Shown: positions 43,285-56,046, counted from the stretch's first letter. The stretch: DNA of 64,000 nt from Siphonodentalium dalli (GCA_032622095.1 CP136067.1:51499899-51563898), one strand, 5' to 3'. Numbers and translations: made by a program. Notes: generated by a model from the sequence alone, not told the origin.

Positions 43285-44117
43285 CAGGGGGGGGCCGGAA
43301 AAAAACTGAGGGACACAACGTGCCGGGGTGGGGGGTACATAGGCGTCAAACATTTACACGTACATTTTTTCCATATTCATTTAGGGGGGGGGGGGTTGTC
43401 GGAAAACATTTGCATGTAACTTTTTTCCAAAATATGTATTTTCAGACTCACAACTTCAATTTTCTCTATTTTTATAGAATATGGATTAACCTTAATATCC
43501 AAATCATATATACATGAGTAGTAAAATCCACATAAAATAATTTTGGATAACCACTGTCTTGGTTTACATGTGATATTGACCCCATTAACCCTCTTAATAA
43601 TGCCGACTATGTCAGTGTCTACCAGTCGAATGCAGAATTCTACCCTGCGATCGCTTATCTGGCAATTTTTTACTGCAGAACTATCCCATGTATTAAACAA
43701 TTTCTCCTCCAATGGTATCAGAAAATAGTTATATGCTGGTATCTCACTCATCTCATTTGCATCTTTTTCAAAGTCGAGGTAATGACTAGTTGTCATTTAT
43801 TAAAGTGCATACAAAGCGTTGCGATCACCAATATACATGTTTGTACATGTCATGACATCACGCGGTACCAATCTGCGTTCTACTGGTAGACAATGACCAT
43901 TTTAGTCATAATAATCTGAACTAAGTTACCAAGCTCGGTTTCTGGTCAAACCGAGTTGTTGTCCGGCTGGGGTAAATTCGATTTTTCGGGGGGCAAATGG
44001 TTAGTGGAAAACAATTGCAGTTTTTGCTGTTTTGGGGGGGGGGGGGTACCCAAACCGAAGAAAACAGTTTTTCCCACCCTGTGTCTGCAGTTTTTTTCCG
44101 GCCCCCCCCCCCCCCAT
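43285..44117. mobile_element. hAT-like non-autonomous element, private to copy 2
   Basis: 833 bp flanked by the 8-bp repeat GTGAACAT (43,277-43,284 and 44,118-44,125). Copy 1 has one GTGAACAT at 8,041-8,048. Ends are CAGGGGGGGGCCGGAAAAAA and, from the right, an AT-G(n)-CCGGAAAAAAACTG inverse. The 8-bp duplication and CAGGG-type start fit hAT. It carries long G and C runs and a 139-codon minus-strand frame, but no transposase. Confidence 0.9.
43377..43796 (-). CDS. Unknown 139-codon ORF inside the hAT-like element
   Basis: The ATG at 43,796 opens a frame that reads MSEIPAYNYFLIPLEEKLFN, then ISDRRVEFCIRLVDTDIVGI and KRVNGVNITCKPRQW before a more hydrophobic, Ile/Tyr-rich end; the last residues are poly-Pro from the G run. 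Composition over the first ~90 codons is protein-like. I recognise no family and no transposase (DDE or hAT dimerisation) motif. It may be a captured gene piece or a decayed transposon gene. Confidence 0.3.
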   Translation of the reverse strand: MTTSHYLDFEKDANEMSEIPAYNYFLIPLEEKLFNTWDSSAVKNCQISDRRVEFCIRLVDTDIVGIIKRVNGVNITCKPRQWLSKIILCGFYYSCIYDLDIKVNPYSIKIEKIEVVSLKIHILEKSYMQMFSDNPPPPK

Positions 44118-45058
44118 GTGAACATAGCAGTTATTACAAATTGCTTTTACATCCTGGATATCATTATCTCCATTTACTTGCATATACGCGGTGTCAGACT
44201 CTAAGTTTACAGATGTTCTGTATTTGAGAATAAAAGCGTCGTAAGTATCACGTATATTCGATACATGCAAAATAAATTAAATATCTGTAAACCTCACTGT
44301 TCGTCCAGTGTCCCGACTTCAGGCGAAAAAGTTGTGTCTGGTTACGTAACATTAGAATTTTTTTTAATCAGCGTCCGCGCAGCTGAATCATCAAAAACAT
44401 CTCTGTTGCAGCTGCTGCCGCCGCGCAATAACATCGTCCATCGCCCGTCCAATCATACAAAAATTGGTTCCTTGGACCTATATATCCATATACAGTGTCA
44501 GGGTTTTTAGCCACCTACTCTACGACTGAGCATTTTATCACAACATCAAACACAAATAATACTGGTTGTTGTTTTTGTTGAGTAATGATCACAAATCGTC
44601 GCGTCAGAACTAAACAGTTTTATCTCCATTTTGGTGGGAAAATCAAATATTGGTATCTTTCGATTCGGTGCGGGATTTCCTGTCCGCAATTCACCAGATA
44701 TCGCGTCTAACGTATACCAAATATGTGTAAATCTGTTCCATCTCAAAAACTCACTCCTTTTTTTTTATCTCCACTGTGGACCAATGAATATATTTTGTAC
44801 CGTGTGATTAAATAAATTTCTGTGCTAAAATGTTGTATCTCTAACTTCAATGGAAAGCGAACTAGACTAGGTTTCTCACTCCTATGAATGAACGTCCTGT
44901 TTCTACGGTAATTAATTGGTTAAAATAACACTGAAAATGGTGTGATTTGTGCACGTTTATATGATAAAAAACACGGAAACCACTATAGCACGGAATATTT
45001 TACACAGTTTGTCCTATCTGCAAAGTTTTGTTCGTGATTACATCCAAGATAATATGTT

Positions 45059-46125
45059 TTGTCTCGAAACAAAAGCGACAGCCAGAATAAATGCCACAGT
45101 GACCAGGAAACAAACAATGATACTAAACGGAATAACCGGGAAACAAAAGAAGAATTGGTACCAAATATAGAACAGGTAAGCAGGCAAGGACAATCAAAAA
45201 TTCGGGAACAATTAAGCTCTGAGGATATGAGTATTTGGATGTTACACATCGAAAAGTTGCTGGAAAAAGCAATAGGAAATATGGACAAATTTGATGCGTG
45301 TATCAAAATTAAAGTGGATAAGCGCATTGATAACTTCGAAAAGAAGTATAGCACAAAAATGGAAAACACACTTCAGATGGAAAAGAGATTACAGAAAACA
45401 GAGTCAATTATGTTGAAACTAGAACAAAGAGTAAATAGATGTGAAGGAAAACAAACTACCGAACGGGGAGAAACATAAACGCAATTAGAGGCATCAAAAA
45501 GAAAATCAGAAAAACTAATCAAAGAATTCGAAGAGAAAAACAAACGATTATTTGAACAGAAGCGAACAGAAGTACAAGAAAAACAGACTATGCTAGAAAC
45601 TATTATAGAAGAAAAACTTAAAACACCCATAAACGCATACAAGGAACCAACTGGAATTTCAGAATCAAAGAACCACAACATCGTGATAGTAAATATACCC
45701 GAATTGCCACAAACAGAAGAATATTCAAGAGAACAGGACTGGCACACAATAAGCAATGCATTACAAGAAAGGTCAAAATTTACGACAGCGATGTCTTGTC
45801 CTTTTACAGACTTGGCAACAGGTCTTCGAACAAATATCGACCGGTCAAGATAGTCCTGAAGAATAAACAAACTCGAGACAAACTTATTCGTGATGCTATC
45901 GGATACAATAAAAAGGACAGTAAAACAACAGGCAGTGAAAAAACATACTTTAATTTAGATCTCACGAAAACACAAATGGAGCAGCTCTATGAACTCAGCA
46001 TAGAACTGAAAAGGAAACAGAACGTTTACCCTTCTAGGAATTTCCGCTTGGAATGTAATCGGATAGTGGAACATTGTACTTTGAAATATTGCACTCCAGT
46101 GCAAGCAGTATTATCCAATTTATAG
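45059..46125 (+). pseudogene. LINE ORF1, duplication copy 2
   Basis: Counterpart of 9,247-10,252. Here the frame passes the position of the copy 1 stop (KIKVDKRIDNFEKK) and runs to a private TAA at 45,476-45,478, where copy 1 has TAC. It resumes as an EASKRKSEKLIKEF coiled coil and keeps the 7 bp lost in copy 1 (EEKLKTPINAYKEP). Both copies share a frameshift near 45,770, just before the YRLGNRSSNK segment, which therefore predates the duplication. The end DLTKTQMEQLYELSIELKRK leads into a slightly longer C-terminus than copy 1. Confidence 0.7.
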
Positions 46126-46225
46126 TGATGTCGAAATTGTAAATGTATAATAGTATTAACGGGGACTAAGAGTCAAACAGACTCGTTCTCAAATAAAGAA
46201 GATGATGATGATGATATAATAGCAT
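46126..46225 (+). mobile_element. 3' end of the ORF1-only LINE in copy 2
   Basis: The same AATAAAGAAGATGATGATGA tail as copy 1 but with a cleaner (GAT)n. Confidence 0.55.
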
Positions 46226-46978
46226 TTTTACACCAGCTATCGTTCCCGATGTGTATTATCTTCCCAAACATAATTAGAACATGTGAACCGGGGGAGGGGT
46301 CAAAACTTTAAACTCGATTTCTCACAAAAATGAAAATATCATATAGATCGCCTTTCTCCATAGTACGAACCGTCAGTCAATGAAAATGAATCATTTCAAA
46401 TTGATTTCAAGTCGAGACTATACCGTCTTGTGTCTGTCATTTACCGCGAAGTTAATGTAGAATGTCGATCTGCCGGATATATTTTAGATATACTGTCCGT
46501 TTTTTCTTGTAATCAATTGTTGATATTCTTTACCACGGCCACCACGTCAGTATTAATTTATTGATTTAGCAACAAAGCCATATCACGACGAGAAGAAACA
46601 GATTATCAAAATCGAGTGAAGCAACTGTGATTAGAAATGACAATGAATTAGACTAAAATGAAACAATATAAAAACACAAATAAAAATACCCAAATCAACG
46701 CGTGAGTGCTCGATTGGGGCCAGAACAATTAAGAAACTGACCATTGTGCAAACACATATAAAACAGAATATCAAAACCGGTTTGAAAACAACAAATATAA
46801 AACCTACATTAACTGTTTTCATCAAATATAAATAATTTATTAAGACATCTGCAAATCGAAATATTTGGAATGCCTGATGACATCGCCGTCTGGATGATAG
46901 ATAAGATATTTATAATAACTAATGAATCTGTCGTGGGTCTTAATCAATTCATCAAGTTGACGATGGTGTGGTTGACTA

Positions 46979-49900
46979 CAGGGTTGGGGTAATCGTAATC
47001 AAAGTAATCGATTACAAGATTTGGAGTAATCGCCTGTAATCAGTAATCATGACATTGTTTTTATTACAAGTAATCGTAATTGTAATCAATTACTTTCAAA
47101 TGTACATGTAATCATGATTACATTTTGATTACTTTTACTAAAATATTCATATGAATGGATAATCACAGTATCACACTGTAGTACTGTGGAGTGTGCACAG
47201 ATACACACAACATATCATAAAGTTATTGCAATTTGTTCATGTGTTATGTTAGTGGTACAGTGTACATTCGGGCAGTGGACATAGATAACAACAAACACTT
47301 GTTGCATTGTTGAATACAGCATGAATGACAATAAACTTGTGATACAGACAATGAAATGTTCTAATATGAATAAATAGGCTAGCCGACTTCAATAGGATTA
47401 GATATGATTGGGACTGCTTCAGACAATCGCTGTAGAGTCACACTGGTACAATGGGGCTAATTAACTGAACAAAGTAGGTGTGGTGCACATTGGCAGACCT
47501 AACATTTACTGCACTCATGGGGTTAATCCGCATTTAATCATCATTAGGATATCAATGGATGATCTTCAAATAATCCTCAGTGTTGGGTATTGAATCTAAC
47601 AGAACATGCAAATAATTTATAATTGTTTCTAATGCTTTTTCTTAAATACTATGCGTTAGTTGCAATGCATGTAAGAAAATTAAAAATATATTTAAAGAAA
47701 TAAATCGTGGGTTGAGAGCAACAACCCGCAACTTTTATAAAATCACTTTTTTGCGTTTTTGACATTATTTAGTTGATATCTAGGATATGTGGAAATATTA
47801 ACATGAAATTCCGCCCACAAGGGGTCAAACTGTAATGCACCAACCAGCCAAGTGAAAATATCATAAAAACCGGGAACATAAAGCTGCCATCTGGCTGGCT
47901 CTGTTAGATGGCGGATTCTCTGCAGCAAATATATTAACTTGGGAGTCATTCCGATATCAGAGAGTTGTGAAAGTAATCTGTATCGCGTTGTCCTAAGATA
48001 AGATAAGATAAGATTTATTGCATAAAACACCACATTCTGGCAGTATGCTAACATATTAGATCACATTTCGGTTCAACAGTAGGATATATATAGATATAGA
48101 TATACAGAACAACATATCATATAACAAGTGAATGGATGTCCCGTTGATTTAGGTCCATGTGCTATGAAGATGAACTTATTTGAAATTTATCGTATATATA
48201 TGATTTAGCAGTCTCGCGCTGCAAATATTTCGCCAATAGCTGTGCCTATTATTCTACATGCATCAACATCGTCATTGCACATAATATGGCGGAATTGTTC
48301 GTCTCCTTTCCATTCGCTGAAATTTGGGAAATATGAATCCAAGTTTTGGAATAATATCTTTCTCAGGTTGGAGTATTTATTGCACTCCATTACAAAATGG
48401 CGTTCGTCTTCTAATGTGTTTCCAGAACACTGTTTCCATGTGCGCTCGTTAAGAGGCGTTGACGGTTGAGTATGCCTGCCCTTTTCTATATGTAAGTTGG
48501 GTGAACTTATTCTCAGTCGACAAAAAAGTTTTCTCTGTTTTGAGCATTTCATATGGATTAGATATGGTTCCATGCGGAAAACATCTTTGTACAGTTTATA
48601 GGTTCGGAGTTTACTAATGATGTGATAAGATGCTGCAATAATCCCCCACAGTTGGATACTGCTATAATAGATTAGATTTTAAAATAAAAGTGTATGGTTC
48701 CCACTTTATAACTTGTTAACATAATCAAGGAGTGTATCACATTACTAAAAGATAAAATCAAATTCCTAAATATGTTGGCTGTTGGCATTTTGTTCATTTA
48801 GTTGGTTCTGTTTCATAAAGTAACATTATTTTTTACAAATATAACTATATGCCAAAGCTATGGATTATGAAGATGATTGGATGGACACCACAATTATTTA
48901 TCTTAATTGGAATAGGGATATTTATTAGTGAACACTGCATTTACTGTATTATAATTCTATCATTTTAATGCCAGTTTGGATTATATTTGTTTGTGTTGCA
49001 TATAATTAGCCGTGATATTTTTGGAGTGATGCCATGTTCAGTGATTGGTGAGTAGTTTGGCATTGGATTATTCACAACAAACACTAAACAAACTTGCAAT
49101 GATTGCAACCAACAAATTTAAAATCAATTCTGTTAATAATAATTTATTTAATAAAATGCCAGTGGACCCTCAATTGTACGTTTCACTAGTTTTTGTCATT
49201 CAATAGAAAACACCAAATTAATTCCAATTCTCAATTTCTCACTTTAACCAAACTTCATTAAAGCAAACTAATTTGGTATATAATTCATTAAATTATTAAG
49301 TAAATTGCTCACACATGTTTACATACAACAATGTTGTTGAAAGAACAAATATTTTAATTCCGAAGGTGCTAAATCCACCACCCCATAGCAAAGACAACAG
49401 AAGCTATCTTAACAGCAGTTAAATTTCCATAGAGGCATTTCACACATCCCCGGGAGCAACAGGCCGCCGTGTGGCAGTTAGCGGTTTATCGCTGCCACAT
49501 TAACAGAACTGTGTGAGAACACCAATGCGGTATCTGTATAAATTAGCTAATTATGGCCAATTACCAAGTCACACATGTGTTCAAAATTTACCATGTAATA
49601 GCACTTCCCAATCTGTGTTTGATATGTGTCTTATCATTTATTTAACGCATGAGACAATAAAGATATTTAGAGATGAAAGCTTTAAAATGGCTTTATCTCC
49701 GTTTTATAAAATATGTAGATGGCGGGTTGTTGCTCTCAACCCACGAAATACACATAAAACATAATATATTCCCAATATGTTGTTGCACAATTTCACGACG
49801 AAACCTCACCGATACATGTAAATGTAAAAGGGTTTATGTGTTCATTGCTTGTTTCTTTCTATTGTTTCGGTCGTTTCTTGTTTCCATGCTAAGTAGTGAT

Positions 49901-50095
49901 GTTTTTATTCAATCAAATTTGATATTTTAATTTGATTTATTTCATTATCTATTCCTATGCGATCAAAATGGTTGGAAACTAACAAATGTAATCAGATATA
50001 ATCGAAAAGTAATCGAAAATCGAAAAGTAATTTACTAAAGTAATTGTAGTCATAACAAATGTAATCAGTAAATTTAATCATGTAAATCAAAAGTA
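46979..50095. mobile_element. 3.2-kb hAT-like element, duplication copy 2
   Basis: Same element as 11,165-14,348, flanked by TGGTTGACT (46,969-46,977 and 50,096-50,104). It lacks the 127-bp retroposon and has about 56 extra bases near 49,782-49,837 that copy 1 lost. The nested LINE 3' fragment (47,993-48,660, minus) is retained. Confidence 0.7.
47993..48660 (-). mobile_element. Nested LINE 3' fragment, copy 2
   Basis: Carries EDERHFVMECNKYSNLRK in a 122-codon frame (48,573-48,205). A one-base difference near 48,640 (CCCCCACAG versus CCCCACAG) removes the first 25 codons seen in copy 1. Confidence 0.7.
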
Positions 50096-50737
50096 TGGTT
50101 GACTCAGTAGGTGATTCATCACACGAAAGCCAGCCTTCCTCCAAATTTACTATGGACGTCTGCGGCTCTTTCTATTTCACTCAAAATTGGCCTTTTCTCT
50201 GGAAGAATTGTATCGAACTTTGAAAACTAAAAGATCAACCTGTTTTTCTGAGAGTCGAAACTCTTGACAGATTTTGCAGATTTTTGTTTTGGAACAATAG
50301 GATTTAGTTGGGTTCGGAGCAAACGTAAAACTGCAGTATCTGTATCCATTGCCCGTGATACAGGTTCTGGAACAGGAGAAATATCATTCTCTTAAACTTT
50401 TGTTGCTTGTTTGACTCTCTGCCTATGGCCGTTTGTTGAATTTATTATCTGAACATCTCCCATGAGTATTTAGTGAAGAAAGGGTTAAAGCGACTACATC
50501 AAACCAAGTTATCTATTGCTTTTGTCACGTTATGATTATCATAATAACTCGATAAATGCACAGAATACGCACATACTGACTCCATATGTTTCGGGGGAGG
50601 GACCTCATCGCAATAAGTCAGCTGAAGAATACCAGGACCTTTAAGATGTTTCGAATGGTAGTTGTGTCGATTTAGAGTAGATATTTATTCAAAGTTCCTT
50701 GATTTTATTTAGTTGGAATGTTATATTCTGGAATGAT

Positions 50738-51071
50738 AGGGTAGGATATTTTATTTCAATATACACATATTAATGCATGATACATTTGACAAATATTATA
50801 TTGTATATTCGAGGGGGTGGCATAGTCAGGCTAGACTTTTGTCTTACTGCCACCCCATTAAAGATGAAAAGATGTTACGATAGGCGGTCACGGTTCATTG
50901 TACAATGCACGGCTAAATAATTATGTATCACACAGTGGTTGCATTTAACTGGATTATATGCATGGAGGGTATACGTCTAGATAAATCGCTTATTGGTTAC
51001 TCGATGGTTTGTCTCTTTCTTGTCAGTGGGATGTTCCTTGAAAGTCGAGTAGGAATGTGCTGAGTGAGGTT
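50738..51071 (-). mobile_element. 334-bp LINE 3' end, private to copy 2
   Basis: Copy 1 reads GGAATGATGGGTCAGG without interruption at 14,983-14,998. Copy 2 splits it, with GAATGAT on the left and GAATGGT on the right (about 7 bp target duplication). On the minus strand the insert has a hairpin (GGGTGGCAG with CTGCCACCC on the plus strand, 50,815-50,858) and ends in TTGAAATAAAATATCCTACC, like CR1-type 3' UTRs. Confidence 0.8.
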
Positions 51072-52556
51072 GAATGGTGGATCAGGTGCCTGTGATAAAA
51101 GACTATAGGTTCATAGGTCTGCTTTACATGTTGTTGTCCATCTCCACTCTCTCCCTCTCAATAAAAACAATATTATCCCATTACCAGATACATGAGTTGA
51201 GATGCGATGATTGATTCGACCCTTGATGCTGCGTTGCACACTCCCGACAACGTCGTGAAGTTAGCAGTTATTCTCAGTTGCTACCTCCGACATGTTTCAT
51301 TTGTATAATAGCTCATCAAAATGAACCATGCCTCAATTTGTTTCAACTTATCTAAAATATCTGTCCGATGCAAAATTCACGAAACACAAATCTACAAATC
51401 TACAAATCACAAAGCTACAAGATGACGATAACACAATAAATGGTTGGCGATGGGTGATTTCTTGCAGTTATGTATTGGTTTCTAAAGGGGCAACGGAGTA
51501 ATTTCCAAGTTTAGTTATCTCTTTGTCAATAAAAGTGACAACGTTATGACATGGCATATTGACAGAAACCTGATAAGCCCCGAAGCAACAAGCAGCATGT
51601 TTACTTAATGGGACTCAATGGTTTCACGGTAGGTAAATGTGCAAACATTTCAAAAAGTCTGCACAAACAGCCCCCAAGGAGAATATGGAGAAATAATATT
51701 TAATATTATTTATTATTTAATAATAATTATTGGTAGCTACCAAAAACAACATCACGTGTTGAAACCATTGTTAAATGTAATCAAAACTGGTACATTGATT
51801 TGTCAACAAACATCGATAAACGTGTAGTACGTCTGAACATGCCTAATTCTACTTTGAGTGGTAATGCAATAATGTTTATATAGATATGGGATATCCCGTT
51901 ATTGGAGAGTTATAAACAACTAGCTGATACAGGCTCCAGAAGGTATTTATTCAGCGGCCTTGGACCCCACACACAGGGCAAAAAAACATAATTATTTTGT
52001 ATTTCTTTTAGATTGAACTCCTAGCTCAATTTAACCAAACAAAATTGGTTTTGTTTCTTAAATAAAAATAGTTTAATTTGCATTTTTTTTAAATTAAAAT
52101 GTTGAACAACTAACGCCGTTATAACGTTAAAAGAAATTAACTCTATCTGCTTTCGTTGGCGTTTTAATTTGGAAATTCTCAGACATATACGTTATTACCT
52201 GACGACGGTTGGAATTAACTTGAAGGCCACCCAGCCAGCGGTTACACCGAACATGCTCGTCATTGCCAACCCATTAATTATTCTCCCTTTATTGTCCTCC
52301 TGATTTTATTAAAATAGATAGGGGACTATCAATAAACGGACATAGTTCGTTCTAACCCCAAAATTATGTATACATAATATGGTAAGAGGTAACTCAAAAC
52401 ATACATACGCATACATAAAAAATTTAAGTCAGCGTCAAAAATGCAAATGTGGAACACGGTAATTATATAAGATAATCTAGGCCCTTGACTGTCCTCGCTC
52501 TAAAATACTTATGGTACTATTTATGATTTATGATTAAAATGAAGAGAAACCCATGG

Positions 52557-54362
52557 ACCCGATTCGTCATCTCAGGTTTAAACCTGGTCTACGTAAACCT
52601 CTAGGTTTAAACCGCCGTGAGTCAGCAAAATCCGTGGTTTAAACCCGCGACCGCATGTCTAAGTGACGCATTCGTCATCTCTGGTTTAAACCTGGTCCAG
52701 CCAGACAAGTGGTTTAGCAGTAGTGTCTCTGTATCGTCGAGAAAAATAATCGTACTTTCCTAATGCGGACCGCCTCGTTTTATTGATTGCAAAAATCAAT
52801 AATTACGACAGCGACCATATTTTGATTGGAAATTTATAAGCGAGAAGCACTCACTCCTATAAAGCGTGTGGGGATAAGTTTTTGTCAATTTCGATGTTTT
52901 TTTTGCGTTTTATAAGCTTAAACCGGCAACTAAACCATCTAATTCGGTGGTCCAGCTAAACCAGCTTTCTCGAGGCTAAACTTGAGATGACGAATCCGTC
53001 TTTTCTTCATCGCGGTTTAGAATTGTCAGACAATCAATCAAAGGGTGGAGCTGTAAATTATCTCGAGTGAGGGCGTGTCCAAGTGGCGGTTGCCGACTGG
53101 TGTTATCATGTCACAGTTGATTCATTCGCATGCGAGCTTTGCTCAGATATTGACACGTTCCTTCAGTATGATTTTACAACTATCTTGTGTGTTTGGTTTT
53201 TTTTTGGCTTGTGGCAATCACAAATACTGGTGTTTTCTACGAATTCATTTGAAGGGTTCAACGTTTTAATTTTGAAACCAAAACGATGCTACTGCATGAT
53301 CAGATATGCTATACACATAGTTTGCAATCCTAAACTTATATTGCTATATGAGTCAAATTTGATAACTTATTTTTATGTAGATCATGCCACGAAGCTCTAC
53401 TCTGCCTCCGCTCATAATTTTCCATAATATTCCACCAGTTCAAAACCTGGGAACTTTTGGATTTTCTACATGATGGAAAAATGTTTACATTGACAAAAAG
53501 CAGCGCATGTAATATATTTCTTTATTAAATGCTGTGCCTCTATATAGTTGCCCACTTTAAACAGTTCAGATGCCGCTTCTGGTGTGTACTCATAAGCAAA
53601 TTGAAGTTTTACTTGACTGACCTCTTGGTCCAGGATTGACACGATTATGGAGCCTTTATTCATGCAGCGTCAGAGGGTCCTGCGGCCCCTTCGTGCGACA
53701 GGAGCCTGCGTCACATTTTCGCACATTTTGATCATTTGAACATTTTAATTAAAAAAAATTTTTAATTATATTGAAAACAAACAAATATTAATATAAATTT
53801 AAATATTGTTTCTTGTTAGATACAACTCCTTGCTCAATTTAACAACACAATTTTTTCATTTTATTTCAAATTAAATTATTCTTATTTTTAAATAATTTTT
53901 AGAACAGTTGCAAACAGACTAACGGATAAACATATATACAGCTCCTATATCCTTTAATATATACAGATATACATGTAGATACACCATATTTTGTCTTTGC
54001 GGGTAAAGCATCTTGTAGAAAATCAATCACAAACAAGGTGATAAACAGCGCGTGAATCTCGTGTTGAGAAACATGCCCTTTGTCAAATTGATTTAAACCC
54101 ACAAAGAGATCGGATTAATGAATAAATCGTGCACGCGTTCGCGATGATTTATGACATGGCAATGACCATTACATCGGCTTGTCTTTTGGTCCGATAGGTA
54201 AGAGAGTAGTTTGACTGTATGCCCATATCACCAAATCGAGTTGTCAATTAGTTGGTAACTGAATGACAAAAACGCCCCCTTAGACCCGGTTTGGCTGGAC
54301 CGCCAATGTAGGTTTAAACCAGGTTTAAACTCGGAGGTTTAAACCTGAGATGACGAATCCGG
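52557..54362. mobile_element. 1.8-kb foldback element, private to copy 2
   Basis: Flanked by CCATGG (52,551-52,556 and 54,363-54,368). Copy 1 has a single CCATGG at 16,492-16,497. Ends share ATTCGTCATCTCAGGTTTAA inverted. Near the ends the palindrome GGTTTAAACC or a close variant starts at 52,575, 52,604, 52,636 and 52,683 on the left, with three more within 54,311-54,350 on the right. A further inverted end (ACTTGAGATGACGAATCC at about 52,980) suggests a smaller 444-bp unit within. No transposase recognised. A minus-strand frame at 53,663-53,466 (DQEVSQVKLQFAYEYTPEAA) looks protein-like but is unidentified. Confidence 0.85.
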
Positions 54363-54699
54363 CCATGGTGGCTGGCTTAGGACATAGGAAAACAATTATT
54401 CCGTTCGCTCAATATAATATATCGTTCGCTCAATATAATTATTCCGTGCAATCAATATAATACAACGTTCACTCAATATAATATATCCTAATTTCAATAT
54501 AATATATCGTAAGCTCAACAATAATATATCATTTGCTCAATATAATTATTGTGTGCGATAACAATAATATATTGGTCGCTCAATATAATATATCGTTAGA
54601 TGAATATAATTATTCTATGGAGCCCGGGAGGTGACATGGTATAAATATATTTTATAATCCGTACGCACGGATTAATAGTCCGTGCGCACGAAATAATAA

Positions 54700-55180
54700 T
54701 CTGTCAACTGCACAACGATCCATATGTGTATCTATATTATAAAGTTAAGGAGATTGGGATACTCATACTCTCCGTGACCACAAGGCACCGCGGGTCAGAT
54801 ATATATGCACGTACATATAAAAGCTGTTAAGTCCGGAACTGGCTTACACATGGGTCTATTATATTCAATTCAACCCACGAAAGGCACTTTAGCCCCCCCC
54901 CCTTCCCTAATTGACCCTCATTCCATCTTCCACAAAACTAAATACTGATGCCTGTCTTCAGTATTTAGTCTTGTGGAAGTGGGTACCCCACATCTTAAAC
55001 TCCATTTCCGCCATTCCTGATATCATATCGGTATCATGCAGTCGTCACTGCGCAACGATCCATTATGTATGTATACTTTAGAGTGAAGTATACTGGCATA
55101 CTATCCGTGAGCATCACATAGCATCCCGGGTCATATATGTATGCATGTGCAGTCCGGAACTGGCTTACACACGAGCGGGG
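54700..55180. repeat. Diverged duplicated unit inside the TIR element
   Basis: CTGCACAACGATCCATATGT to GTCCGGAACTGGCTTACAC (54,706-54,848) recurs in diverged form as ACTGCGCAACGATCCATTAT to the same GTCCGGAACTGGCTTACAC at 55,046-55,170. A third, weaker match starts near 55,600. Confidence 0.65.
54927..54979. repeat. Near-perfect hairpin
   Basis: CTTCCACAAAACTAAATACT pairs with AGTATTTAGTCTTGTGGAAG around a short loop. Confidence 0.9.
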
Positions 55181-56046
55181 GCACACTAGGTTACAAACAT
55201 CTAATTATTTTCCATAGGCGACAGTGTTAACTAGAAGTCCCGCCGGCCTATTTGAACTTCAAGTGGTCATCCGCTGCACCAGTCTGTGACAACAAACTCG
55301 CCCTTTTCGGTATTTTTTCCAAACGATAATCTTGCATCTCCACAACTACCCCATTTACTGCACAAAAATCAGCATCATAAAAATACCCAAATCCCTTCCA
55401 TAACATCGGGACCCCACCAGACTCTTCCTGGACATCTAAACATACACGATCGCCATATTTACGTACATGTAGGCTATGATTTTCTGTTCCCGCTTAGGGA
55501 AATTTCCCTCAATGATTATCAACCAACCAGCAGCCATATGTTTGTTTATGCTGACTCGAGAAGCGTAACTCTATATAATTAGTTGCTTGTAACCACTGGT
55601 CACCACGGTCCATATGGGCAAATACTCCATCCGTGAGCACATGTGGACACCACAGCCTAATATAATTTGTAACTAAGTAAGCCCTACTGGCATACGGTCG
55701 CATACCCCCCCCCCCCCCCACCACCCGGCGTGCGGCCATTTCGACTGAATTACCGATAGCACAGTATTTATATATGATAAACCGTGCGCACGGATTGTTA
55801 TTTCGTGCGCACGGATTTCTATTCCGTGCGCACGGATTATAAAAAATATTTACCATGTCACCTCCCGGGCTCCATTCCTTTCAATTGAATAAATATAAAT
55901 ATCGTTTGCTCAATATAATTATTTCGTTCGTTCAATACTAAGTTTTGTTTGCGTTAAATGCAATAGTAGAGGGAACAATTACGGGGGCTAAGGACACACA
56001 AAACAAATAATTATTCCGTTTGCTCAATACAATTATTCCGTGAGGG

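Larger units (their letters stand above)
54617..55875. mobile_element. TIR element with phased palindromes (copy 2 version)
   Basis: Same ends as 16,767-17,381. The left array keeps only two palindromes (54,660 and 54,681). The right array has three, starting at 55,783, 55,804 and 55,825, again 21 bp apart. It lost 16,857-17,130 of copy 1 but keeps about 900 bp that copy 1 lacks. Confidence 0.8.

Noticed and set aside
53083-53427. 114-codon frame in the foldback element
   Set aside because: Composition is low-quality (runs of hydrophobic and aromatic residues, overlapping frame equally open), and it includes part of the dispersed CAGAGTAGAG repeat.
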